A stretch of DNA of 64,000 nucleotides from Apteryx mantelli (lineage: Eukaryota; Chordata; Aves; Apterygiformes; Apterygidae): the NCBI RefSeq assembly GCF_036417845.1, contig NC_089980.1, positions 68,446,501 through 68,510,500 of the forward strand. Direction: 5' to 3'. The translations under genes were made by a program, and so were the position numbers. The notes beneath the pieces were generated by a model. The model was not told the origin of the DNA and ran no database searches. It saw only the letters and a program-made list of their open reading frames with translations. Numbering within the stretch: position 1 is the first letter of the stretch; each line of letters starts with the position of its first letter. Positions 1 through 34,282 of the stretch are shown here, piece after piece.

Positions 1-28
1 GGCCGCGAGGCTGCGGCCCCGCTGCGCC

Positions 29-22582
<22,554 letters not shown>

Positions 22583-23378
22583 CAGGGCTTCCTGCCGCAT
22601 AGCTCAAAGCAGTTGCAAACCAGTGCCACAGCGTGTCTGTGCAGTATGCTGTGGGAATGTGTAGCATGCACTTTCCCTCAGAAAACACAGAGGAAAGTGC
22701 CTGCTTTTCCAGTCTGTCAAAAACTGCTTCTGCAGCACCTCTGCATTGCACATAACACAAGCGTGAAATTTAGTAGCAAGCAGAGCCAAGAGATTCAGGG
22801 GCTTTCTAAGCACCAGTGTTCAAAACATACATGTTTTCCAGGAATGCATTAGTCTTAACACAAAGCTGCTCTACTTGTAGCTATCTGACATGATCTGAGC
22901 AGTTAGAGTAGGTTAAACAGGTTAGAAACAAAAATTCAAAGGATAGACAATTACAGTTTGAAAAAGAAATGTGCGCTTTTAATGATGAAATTGTAATACT
23001 GTTGGGGACTAGATTTACACTTTAAAATTTCTTTGTAAAGGTGTTTTCTGTGCAGGTTACTTACATGGAAAACTCCAAGCTGCACACTACTCTTCTAGTT
23101 CTTGCATAGAAACAAGACTTTTACAGTCAGAACAGTGAGCTGCCACTTCTAAAGGAGATAAGAATAAATAAAAGATACAGAGGTTTGATCTAGGCCATGT
23201 TGCTATCAACTGGAGAATGAACTCCAAAACAAGATTGATTCTATTACTGTAAATTCCAGTGTGAATAGAAATATAGATATAAGCCTCTCAGAGCTAGCAT
23301 AGGATGTTGATGAATTCTCTTTAACTTCGTTTCTCAAGTTCTAACTGTGCAATCAGCAACATTTCAGAGTTGTGCAAC

Positions 23379-23475
23379 TTTTTTTTTTTTTTTTTTTGTA
23401 AAGCACTTTGGGATCCTTCCATCCTTCAAGATGAAAGGAACTATGTGAAATGTAAGGAACTGTATGAAATGTAAG
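23379..23475. repeat. T19 run and possible ancient repeat tail
   Basis: A T19 run is followed by GTAAAGCACTTTGGGATCC and, after a short spacer, GATGAAAGGAACTATGTG. This word order resembles the conserved 3' tail of old amniote SINE/LINE copies (AAAGCGCTTTGGGATCCTT...GATGAAAGGCGCTAT), judged from memory. A second AAGGAACTRTRTGAAATGTAAG copy follows directly. I cannot name the family with confidence. Confidence 0.35.
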
Positions 23476-23971
23476 TCATCAACAGTCCCTATGTGAAGTG
23501 CTTGGAGCAGATAACACATTAGACCTTTTAAAGAAAAGTTACATTTTGCTAGGAAATATTTTTCTTAACCAAGTCCATAATGTGTTTGCTTTTCTTACTA
23601 ACATAATACAGTCTGCATCTCTATTTTGTATTAGCTACTAAAACACATAAAAATTTATTAAAGAAACATTGAACTCAAGTAAATTCCATCTTAGCTGTTT
23701 TCTAGTATGAAAAATAGAAATATCCATGTAGATAATTTGTGGTGCAATGCTATTTTCTAGCCATTGTTTGTTATTTGCTTTGTAAATAAAACATCGGTAG
23801 TTACCGAGGCAGGGAGTGCTTTGATGAATTTATGTGTATTCTAAAACACAACTGTATGGAACAGCTTTCTTTTTTTTGCAGCCACACTGTATTTCTTATT
23901 CTCATTGTTCAAACCTGTGTGACAAAATATGTTTTCCGTGTGAAATTGTTTGTTTCTGCCATGGTCTGCAT

Positions 23972-23977
23972 AATAAA
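23972..23977 (+). promoter_or_regulatory. Candidate polyadenylation signal AATAAA
   Basis: AATAAA about 1.4 kb after the OPRM1 stop, followed within 30-60 bases by GT-rich sequence (TTGTGAGTTG, AGTAGTGTT). It is one of several possible sites. Confidence 0.3.
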
Positions 23978-24945
23978 GATTGAAGGCCAAATCCTTGTGA
24001 GTTGTAAGTTGAAGTAGTGTTACTTGAGTTTCATCAGTGTGTTGCAGCCTAATATCCAGTCATTTTTATCTGCAGAATATGTAACTAGACATAGTATAAG
24101 TGCCTTATTTTTTTTTCCTTTTCTGTTGAAAACTGCACTATGCTGTCATAGAGATTTAATATTTAATTTTATATTAATTTAGCAGTAAAGTTTAAACCAG
24201 AGTCTTCAACATCCGAAGACAAAGGCTTTTCATATAAATTTTAAATAGCATGACATACAGACCAAACTCAGAACAGAATTGACGTACTGTTTTACACTAC
24301 GTAGCAGTATTGTTTAGCTAACAAGAAAAAATGGCAGAATCTAACATAGAATACACACCAGAAAAGCAAATGGTTTATCATCATACAATTTCATTTCTGC
24401 CTGACAGGTCCTGAGTAGTCTGCAGTCTGCCCTGCTCACATACAACAGCCTCACAAACTTGAAATAATAATATTGAGTGACAACATTTGTAAAGTCCCAA
24501 ATGGTCAATCAGAAAGAGAAATACATTCAATTAAACCTAAAGCCATAGTTTCATGACTTTAGTCATGAGTTCATTAACTTTCACAGAATTTACTTAATGA
24601 ATTAAAACCATTATTTCTTCCGCACTTAGAACAGAATGAAGTTCACAAGTAGAATATTATAACTTGCCAACAATTAGCCTAATATTTTTAAAGGTATTTT
24701 AGGTTTTTACAGCCCAAGAATTAAATGAACAAACCCGACTGTAAATATTTTTAGCAGTAGTAATATTATTGTAGCCATGATGGTCTAAGGATATAAGGAA
24801 GCAAATCTTATTAGCAGAGCATTAGCAAAAATAAGCAAAATGTCTTGTTTTTTTTTCCAGAAGATGATATGAATGTTCATTGGGAGTGCTTTGCAGTAAG
24901 TAGCATTATTATTACATAACCTCTGTATATTTATTGTAATTATTT

Positions 24946-24951
24946 AATAAA
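24946..24951 (+). promoter_or_regulatory. Candidate distal polyadenylation signal AATAAA
   Basis: AATAAA within a very AT-rich stretch, followed by TTGTTTCTTGTC, a typical T/GT-rich downstream element. It lies about 2.4 kb after the OPRM1 stop. Confidence 0.3.
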
Positions 24952-24960
24952 AATAATTGT

Positions 24961-27900
24961 TTCTTGTCTATTTGCAACATTGTATTCCAATCATAGTGCA
25001 TGTTCATTAACATGGTATGCCTTATATTTGCAGCTCAGCTTTAAAAAATGCTGTGCAATCAACAGATACCAAAAAATCACCTTGAAGGCTCTCAGATTAA
25101 TTTTCTGACCTCTTTTAAAAACACATGCTGTTTTTAATTAAAAAAGGGAAATCCTGATAGTTCATTATTTTAAAAAATATACATATGGACAGAATTGTGT
25201 TTTGATAAAGCACATGCATCCCTTCTGTGCCAAGAACTAACTGTGCTGGTTCAGACCCAGAGCCGACCAGTGCAGGAGCCTGTCCAGCACGGGACACAAG
25301 CGAGCGACAGAGTAAGCTGAGGGAAGCTTTCCCTTTACCACTTCTGGCAGTATAAGACAAGGTGGCTTCCCAAGCTCTTTCATAGTAAGTTAAACAACAG
25401 CCCAGGAGCATTCCCAGGCCTTGGAAGGAGTTTGTCCATACTATTAAACTGTTCGGCAGTTTAGGGTCTGGCATTACTGACTGGCAGGCTGGCTTGTGCT
25501 AACCAGCCTGCTCCTAAGTGATCCCAGGCAGGGTCTGGGGGCTGAAACATTTCAGCCAGGGGTCATGCCCCATAGGCAGTTTGCAAAGACATCACCTTGT
25601 CTTGGAGGCTAAAAGAATTAACTAGATAAATGCAAGCTGTTCTGTGCCAGCAAAGCTCAGTGTCCCAAAAATGTTCCCAGGCACATCTGGTAGAAGATTT
25701 TATTTGGGCATAGCTATTTCTTATATCAAGAAAAAAAAAGAGTTAATAATGACTATTCAGTATGACATTTGAATAAGATGATATGAATATGACTACTCAA
25801 TAAGGAATACTGACTATATTTTAGTTTCTTCTTCATGCTGGCCATGATTTTATAGATACTATTGTGTAACTTCTCAGTTGTCTCCTTCCTAGCGCTCTCG
25901 TTGCCATTTTGAACACTCATGAGCACTGCATGCAGGTTTTCAGAGAATTATCCACAATGACTCGTAAAATCTCTTTCCTGATCAGTAACAGCTAATTGGG
26001 AGTCCACTGTTATACATGTGACTTTGTATGTATTAACTTTGCAAGCCACCTATCATTTGATCACCCAGTCACCCAATACCACGAAATCTTCCTTGCATCT
26101 GGCCTGCCCTTGACTATTTTGAATAACTGAATATCTTTAGAAACACTGTTGCTTCACCGTATGCCCCTCTTAAATACAACATATGATGAAATGGAAGAAG
26201 CACCCTTCTAGGATGTCACTGGAAACCTCCCTTGCACTTATATCTATTCCTACTGCTTGTTTCCAATCTTTTATTCAGTTATTAATTCATGAATGATTTT
26301 TTCTCTTATTCCATGACACTTTGGTTTGTTTAAAAGTCTTTGGTGAGGAACAGTGTCCAACTGGTTTTTCAGAATTGAAGTACACTATATCACAGCTGGA
26401 TCACTTTCCTCCACATCAGCTCCTCCAATGGCTTCTGAAATGCTGGGTCAGTTCATTCTTTCATATTCCACTACCTATCTACACATTCTGCTCTTTCACC
26501 TAATTGGCCTACTGCAAAAATCAGAATTAATGGTCTTTAGTTCCTTCTTTCCTCAAGCTCATAAAAAAAAAAAAGGGTCCCAGTTGCTGCTTATTATTTA
26601 AGTTCTAAAGTCAGTTTTAAAATGTGTAATACAGCGCAGCTAATAGTTCAACAATTTCATATCCGAGTTCTTGTAGAACTCTTGAGTAAATAACATCTAG
26701 TCCTTGCTGTGTGCTCCTATTGGAAAAAATGATTTATTCTAAACCTTTTTGGCTGACACTTCATTTTGAGACACTTCTTCAGGCTTCTCCACTGCACAGA
26801 ATACAATGCAGAAACCTTCCTCAGTTCCTCTGTAAAGAACTCTTATGTGAAGAATTCATGCATCTTTTCTTTTTTTTGCCATGTCTTGCTTGTATGGTTA
26901 TTTCCTAGTTATTTATTGTACCCTTGGCAGCCTTCCAGTTTGTCATGCTATATTTACTCTAGGCCTTAATATTTTTTTCAGATTACTAAGATATAACAGG
27001 AGTAGTCAAGGAAGATAAGGCTAGGTTAGGCTAGGAAGATAAGGAAGATAGCAAAAAAGGCTAACTGATCTGTGGTCACTATAAAAGTCAGACACTACTT
27101 CATTTAAAGAACATATTATATTCTCATTAGAGAATATAACAAATACCAGATAAGTGACTTCTTATATCCAGAGATATAACCACCATTTCCATTATTCTGT
27201 GATTGCATAGTGTGGCACACAGGGCCTCAGTGAAGTTTTGGATATAGAAGAAAGCATAATATATCTTCAATATAGAAGGCCTTGCTTTATATCTGTTCTG
27301 TACATATATTAGAAGTGAGCAGAAACAAGTTAGCAGCTGCTAAACACACTGCTCTCAGCAGCTCCCAGCCTGTGTAAGTCACAGGAAAAGGACTGCTGGC
27401 TTCAAGAAGCACAACAGCTGACACCAGTGGTCCCAAGAATGATCCAGCCTAATGACACAAGGCAGGAGAATGCCAGAGAGAGAAAAAAGATAATGCGAAA
27501 CCACATCAATCCTCAAGTCCCATTTGCTTGATAGACCCCAACTGGCCAGAAACTAAATGAGCTTTTCAGACAGAGCAAAGTATGTGCTGGTTTCAAGAAA
27601 GGATTGGGAGGTAACAACAGAGAAACCGTAGCAGGTTTGGTTCTCAAAGACTGGTCAATATGTAGCAGACAGCCACAGGAACTCAGCTCACTGGGCCTGG
27701 GCTGTGGAGCAGAACAACACTTCTCTGTGGGCCTGAACCATGATGCCAGTTTGGGCAGCACTGACTAGTTTCTCTGGCTTTCAATCTTGCAAGGATTCAG
27801 TCATCTTTGAAGAGATGAAAATCCGTTGTATGAGCTTACAGTTACCCTGATACATTATCTACTGCCTGGATAGGCAGCAGTGATAAATGCTGCTTTTGAT

Positions 27901-29090
27901 CCAACGCAAGTGGCATAGGCAATGCACCACAGTAAGCTCCCCAGTAAGACATAGCTGACCTCTGCAACCTAGAGCCATCTGCAGCCCCTAAAAGACCCGC
28001 ACTGAAACAACTCATCAGATGAAGAGCTGGGTATGGTGTTTTTCTTTGGACAGAGATCTGTGCAGCCATTTCATATTCCTACTCTCGCTGTTAATGATAA
28101 AATCAGCACAATAATTGTTGTGTTCAGCCTTTAATGCAGCATCAGATTAATTCCACTGTACCAAATTCACCTTTGGCATTAGCACCCTAAAATACGATTT
28201 TAGGAATCAAAGGAATGGGGAATATTTTTTGTGGACAATTCAGTGGAAGTTTTGAAGAGTTGTGTAATGTCAGGCTACGTTCCTAAGCGCTACATTAGTA
28301 AGGAATATACAGGTTGTATGGTTAAGGATGAATGAAAGGCATTTATCGTGTATTGCTCCAACCACTTCTAATCCAGCTTCACCTTGTCTGGAGTATACAT
28401 AAATTTGCACATACCCACAGATACACTCAGACACAACATAAGTGATGACACAATAGTGATACCTGATTTCAAAGCTGCTACTGCAGTGTGGAAACACTAG
28501 ATCATGCAATCATAGGCTTTTATGATAGACTACATGCACAAACAGGCTATGTTAAAGTTAATATAGTTTAGGTTTCTGGCATTTCTATACTTTCACAAGC
28601 CTCTCATTAATTGAAAATAGTAAAGTTTTTGATATAAAATAATGCTTAGCTGTATTATGTTACACTTATATCACTCTTTGCACATTAATGTCTGCCTGTA
28701 GAGCACCTGTACTAAAGTATGAGTGGATTAAGGCATAAGGGTGGGGGAAGATCCTATTCTTTCACATCATGGAAGGCAGAGGCCAAAATTCACGCAAGAC
28801 CAGGCTGGGGTCTGATCGTCTAAAATAAGGTAGAGGAAAGGATGATATGAAGTGCTGCCCCTGTTCCACCTGATACCCCAGTGCTTGGAGGGCATCCTCA
28901 GAGCACAGGGAACCAAGTTTTTCCTCTAACAGAAGCTTCCTTTTTTGGGAAAAGATTATTCCCTGGCAAACACAACCTCCATCTTTTCCTGCCAAAGATC
29001 ACATAGTGCAATGAATTCAAGATTTACTAGGTCCAAGAAAGAGCACGACAGACTAAGCATGAGCCTCGACCATAGCAGCACAAACGCCCT
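24961..29090. other. Gene-free stretch between OPRM1 and the CR1 element
   Basis: No exon or known repeat is recognised. A minus-strand open frame at 25115-25474 (119 codons) overlaps a locally GC-richer patch (25230-25480) but shows no domain or family resemblance. A short GGAAGATAAGG-type repetition occurs at 27010-27050. Confidence 0.6.
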
Positions 29091-30848
29091 CACAGAATCA
29101 CAGAATCACAGAATCGCTGAGGTTGGAAGGGACCTCTGGAGATCATCTAGTCCAACCCCCCTGCTCAAGCAGGGTCACCTAGAGCACATTGCACAGGATT
29201 GCATCCAGGTGCGTTTTGAATATCTCCAGAGAAGGAGACTCCACAGCCTCTCTGGGCAACCTGTTCCAGTGCTCTGTCACCCTCACAGTGAAAAAGTTTT
29301 TCCTCATGTTCAGATGGAACTGTCTGTGTTTCAGTTTGTGCCCGTTGCCTCGCGTCCTGTTGCTGGGCACCACTGAAAAGAGTCTGGTCCCATCCATCCT
29401 CTCGACACCCTCCCTTCAGATACTTGTACACGTTGATAAGATCTCCTCTCAGCCTTCTCTTCTCCAGGCTAAACAGGCCCAGCTCTCTCAGTCTTTCCTC
29501 ATAAGAGAGACGCTCCAGTCCCCTAATCATCTTTGTGGCCCTTCGCTGGACTTGCTCCAGTAGTGCCACATCCCTCTTGTACTGGGGAGCCCAGAACTGG
29601 ACGCAGTACTCCAGATGGGGCCTCACCAGGGCTGAGTAGAGGGGGAGAATCACCTCCCTCGACCTGCTGGCAACACTCTTCCTGATGCACCCCAGCATAC
29701 CATTAGCCTTCTTGGCCACAAGGGCACATCGCTGCCTCATGCTTAACTTGGTGTCCACCAGCACTCCCAGGTCCTTCTCCGCAGAGCTGCTTTCCAGCAG
29801 GTCAACCCCCAACCTGTACTGGTGCAGGGGGTTATTCCTCCCCAGGTGCAGGACCCTGCACTTGCCTTTGTTGAACTTCATGAGGTTCCTCTCCGCCCAG
29901 CTCTCCAGCCTGGCCAGGTCTCTCTGAATGGCAGCACAGCCCTCTGGTGTATCTTCCCAGTTTTGTATCATCAGCAAACTTGCTGAGGGTGCACTCTGTC
30001 CCTTCATCCAGGTCATTGATGAAGAAGTTGAACAAGACTGGACCCAGTACTGACCCCTGGGGGACACCGCTAGCTACAGGCCTCCAACTAGACTCTGTGC
30101 CGCTGATCACAACTCTCTGAGCTCTGCCATTCAGCCAGTTCTCAATCCACCTCACTGTCCACTCATCTAACCCACACTTCCTGAGCTTGCCTATGAGGAT
30201 GCTATGGGAGACAGTGTCAAAAGCCTTGCTGAAGTCTAGGTAGACAACATCCACTGCTCTCCCCTCATCTTCCCAGCCAGTCATTCCATCACAGAAGGCT
30301 ATCAGATTGGTTAGGCATGATTTCCCCTTGGTGAAGCCATGCTGACTACTCCCGATCACCTTCTTGTCCTCCACATGCTTGGAGATGGCCTCCAGGATGA
30401 GCTGCTCCATCACCTTTCCAGGGATGCAGGTGAGGCTGACTGGCCTGTAGTTCCCTGGGTCCTCCTTCTTGCCCTTTTTGAAGACTGGGGTGACATTGGC
30501 TTTCTTCCAGTCCTCGGGCACCTCTCCTGTTCTCCATGACCTTTCAAAGACGATGGAGAGTGGCTTAGCAATGACATCTGCCAGCTCCCTCAGCACTCGT
30601 GGGTGCATTCCATCAGGGCCCATGGATTTGTGGGTGTCAAGTTTGCTTAAATGATCTCTAACCCACTCCTCCTCCACCAAGGGAAAGTCTTCCTCTCTCC
30701 AGACTTTCTCTCTTGCCTCCAGGGTCTGGGGTTCCTGAGGGCTGGCCTGAGCAGTAAAGACTGAAGCAAAGAAGGCATTCAGTAACTCTGCCTTCTCTGC
30801 ATCCTTCGTCACCAGGGCACCCACCCCATTCAGCAAAGGGCCCACATG
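29091..30848 (-). mobile_element. CR1 LINE, 5'-truncated, with degenerate reverse transcriptase ORF
   Basis: The minus strand carries the C-terminal part of a CR1 ORF2. Reverse transcriptase motifs are [13 protein letters not shown] (near 30235), [10 protein letters not shown] (near 30050) and FADDTKLG (near 29970), followed by the CR1 C-terminal region ([32 protein letters not shown]). The frame breaks twice, near 29962 just after the FADD motif and near 29395-29405, so it cannot encode one protein. The endonuclease and the first part of ORF2 are absent (5' truncation near 30848). The 3' end shows the CR1 signature: three TGATTCTG-type octamers at 29091-29115 preceded by a GGTTGGACTAGATGATCTCC-like motif. 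The copy is moderately young. Reverse transcription that stopped early is the usual cause of such truncation. Confidence 0.96.
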
Positions 30849-31563
30849 AGGTTATGGAGTCAGGCCTCCTCCTAACCCCTCTGCATGGCTTCACAAATCT
30901 ACTCTCATGCAAAGCTGAGGAACTGAGAATATCCCTCCAGTTAAAGACTACATTCTGCAAGAGGGAAAACAGGCAATTTTTCTTTCATGCTGAGGAGAGG
31001 ACTTTCCCTGGAGTGCATTTTACCATGGTGGCCCCCCACTGAATTCTTATGCTCTGAAAACCTAAAAATACATAACTGATAAAGCCTTTGAATGAGAAAG
31101 GGAAATGTTTAATTTGATGGTGTAAAGATGGATCTAAACATGAACCAGAAGCCCAGATCCTCAGCCTGTCAGGAGCATTTCTCAGCAAGTGCAGAAATAA
31201 AATTTTGGAAATGGGGGAATTTTAATATCAACAACCATTAAAAGCGCTTAAGTACTTCTTCCTTCCCAGTTTCTCTTCAGTTTTACTGATTCTTCCTCAC
31301 ATTCAGACCTGCCAATCACCACCCCAGCCCTGGAGCTTACTGTGCTGGTCTCCATGGAAATCCCTGGGGAGCCAGAACCAGCCTTGTACTCGGGCCTGCC
31401 TGAAGGGCACAGGGCTCAATGTTCCCAGTCTGGTACAGAGCTATGGCATGACAAAAACAGCCTTTTAAATATATTTATTCTAGTCATAAGCCTGCAGTTA
31501 TATCATTCAAATTTAGCAAGCTCTAACCCAGCTAACACTAATATGATTTTTTTGTGTTGTGGG

Positions 31564-31584
31564 TTTTTTTTTTTTTTTTTTTTT
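31564..31584. repeat. Poly-T tract (T21)
   Basis: Twenty-one consecutive T. It could be the reverse of a retroposon poly-A tail, but no adjacent element is recognised. Confidence 0.95.
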
Positions 31585-33272
31585 GGCCTTTCTGGAATGT
31601 TGATCAAGAAATACAAACAGGGAGAGTAAAGAGTTGAGTCTGGCTGTTGTGCACAGAGCACAGGCTAAATCCAGCTGTCTCCTCCTATCTGAGCTCTAGA
31701 GCTGGGCCGTGGTATAGGGATTTACAGTTGCCTGGCTGTTAGCCGTCATACTTACGCTACAGCACAGGACATCTGAACTCATGGGCTGTGTCTGCACTCA
31801 TCAACTAAACAGTGCCAGGGAGCGTTTTTGGACACTGGACCTCAATTGCCCACAACGTTCAGTTCTTAACGTTATGTTAAATTCTTGCCAGCTGGCAACA
31901 TCCTGAACAATTCCCAGGCATTTTTGAGGAGATAACATGGACACTTGCCTGAGTACTTCAGATACGGCCACCCAGTTTTGGACAGTGGGTCTATCTGTAC
32001 TGGAGGTTTGCAACACACATTTCTAAATGTGGTGTTAGCACCTGTTGGGCTAGAAGTATTGGGATAGCCTGTTATATGGAGACAGAATATGTTGTACTGT
32101 TGGCTATATCCCTATGACCTTATTTTGCTGTGGTAGTGACAGAAAAAGCTTGAATATGGGGGGGGGGGGGTTGTTTTTTAATTGCACTCCACTTATCTCC
32201 GTTATTACCCATACTTTCCCTCCTAATTCTTCATTTCCTCTGAGGGACAGACACAACCTGTCTCCCATATATTATCTTTTATTTCCTTGTGGCTGGTCCT
32301 GATTTCCTGGCCAACCAGCAGCATTCCCACTTGCTTAACCTGTGATTATGCAAAGATCATGTCTTAGGGAAAGCACCTGAAATACTCAATTCCCGCTGGT
32401 CTGTATGTTGTGATCCACAGACAGCCTGATCTGCAGACAGAGGAAGACGGTAAAAAATGTTTGCCTGGTGAAACTGGGGGGAGAACAAGGTGGGCGGAGC
32501 CAGTACTCCTATGTCCACTCCTGTATCTAGGTGGGCTAGCACATATGCAAAGACCAGGCTGAAGAACATCCTATAGAGATAACAGCATAGAATTAGAAAT
32601 TAGATACATAACATTTTTTAGATACATAACTACTTTATAGAAAGTGTTAAACTATTTTTAAACAGAATTCTCTAGAGTTTTGTATCATTTCTCAAGATGG
32701 TGATCAGTGCTGGGAATACATTTAGCTTTAGAGAAGCTAAATGTCTGGAAGCAGGAGGTCTTATATTTCCCACATATAGGTCAAGATTCTTAGCTCTAAA
32801 CTATAGGAAACTTATTTCCTGTGTGAGTCAGGGGTAGGTGACATGCTTTGTGCAGTGTGTTAATATAAGAACTTTACAAGGTCTTAATAAGGCCTTAAAC
32901 ATTTCAAATTTAATTTTGTTAATTTGCCTTTTGTTCTATTTCTGAAGATAGCAACTGAGACACAGCAGCAAGACGGATAACCTAACTGTTGTGTTCTATA
33001 TTTAAACAAAGGTCCTTCCTCACTAATAAAAAAAAAAAAACAGGCATGCGTTTTTCTTCTCTAGCTCCTATCTTCTGGTTTTAATTTATGATATGATCTT
33101 TTTCATCTGCCTAGCGCAAAATCCATGTTTTTTAAAGGAAAAATAAAATATTTGCATTTCATGTGAAATTGGTGCTATCCAATCTTTTAGAAAGCTTCAG
33201 CCTCATAGTTTTAGAATGAAAACTTTATGAAAATGAGATAGGATTTATAGTCTAGTGGCTGGAACTCTAGAT

Positions 33273-33295
33273 CAATATCACACACTGTGATATTG
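33273..33295. repeat. Inverted repeat, 10-bp perfect arms
   Basis: CAATATCACA, spacer CAC, TGTGATATTG: a perfect 10-bp stem with a 3-base loop in intergenic DNA. No adjacent gene suggests a role. Confidence 0.85.
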
Positions 33296-34161
33296 GATTT
33301 TTCTGTATGTGCTGACATTGATTGCGATATAACAAAACACCTTGACCTTGAAGAAAGGTGTGTTGCAGCCTGTAAAATTATTGGATAATCACAGTATTTT
33401 CAACTTGATAACACTTCTAAAATAACATGTTTTCTTTTGCTATTCTTTTCGTCATAAACTTAGAGGAAAAAATGGTGCTTCTCTTTACACTCTCATTGAC
33501 TTCTCTGCAAAAAGCCCAGTAACAGGCATTAAATATATGTTAACAGAAACTATGCATTTAAAATAAGCAATCATTTATAGAGAGAAATAGGAACAGAAAG
33601 AAGAACAATGAGTAGAAGATTGCTGCTATGTTGGGCCAGATGCAGCAGTAGGTTCACTGCGCTTACTCCAGACAAGAAATAATATAGCAACTACAAAACA
33701 AAGATAGTAATGCTAAAAGGAAAGAGAGATAAGAACAACCTTATAAAACAATAATAACAATAAAAATGACTTCATAAAAACAACCTATGGCAATAACCAC
33801 CTACATAACATTTGAAACTTACCATGATGGCTTTTACTCCAGCTTAGGTAATCCCAATTTTACTAAATTCTCCTGCATAATAAATTCACTTTAACTATTT
33901 TTTTCTTTTCTTTTCTTCAGTCACTTCTAAATTAGATTTTGTTTTTGATGATGCATGTTTGTTGAGGGTCTGTCAGAGATTTGCTGAGGTTTTATAGTCG
34001 ATACATAAACTCTACTGCCAGCAATGACCAGTTTTATTATCTTTAAAAAAAAAACAACCTGAGGGATTCTTCAGCTCAGTCCTTTCAGGTATATTCACAC
34101 ATCCACAGACTATAAGGCTAAAACCAAATCCTGTAATCTTCTCTTCTGACTTTCTGCATAT

Positions 34162-34282
34162 GAGACTCCACAACCTCTCTGGGCAATCTGTGCCCATGTT
34201 CAATCACTCTCACAGTGAAGAAGTGTTTCCTCATATTAAATGGAATTACCTCTGCTTCAGTTTGTGCCCATTGCCTCTTGTC
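34162..34282 (-). mobile_element. CR1 LINE fragment (3' part of ORF2), decayed
   Basis: The minus strand translates to FNMRKHFFTVRVIEHGHRLP followed by REVVES, matching the C-terminal CR1 ORF2 region that also occurs in the 29-30 kb element ([20 protein letters not shown]). It is about 120 bases long, lacks the 3' terminal octamers and is more diverged, so it is an older insertion in the same orientation. Confidence 0.85.

Larger units (their letters stand above)
22583..24960 (+). other. OPRM1: Probable OPRM1 3' UTR (extent uncertain)
   Basis: Sequence directly after the OPRM1 stop lacks long open frames and is AT-rich, with AATAAA signals at 23163, 23167, 23785, 23972 and 24946. The mammalian gene has long 3' UTRs and alternative ends, so any of these could be the true end. 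The right boundary is set at the AT-rich cluster following the last signal and is a guess. Confidence 0.35.
30849..34161. other. Gene-free stretch between two CR1 pieces
   Basis: Contains T21 (31564-31584), G13 (32158-32170) and a short inverted repeat (33273-33295). No exon, RNA gene or other mobile element is recognised. Confidence 0.6.

Noticed and set aside
25115..25474. 119-codon minus-strand open frame in the spacer
   Set aside because: No domain, no conservation evidence, and no supporting signals.
29189..29563. Plus-strand open frames across the CR1 element (also 29685-29927, 30339-30539)
   Set aside because: Antisense shadows of the CR1 reverse transcriptase ORF.
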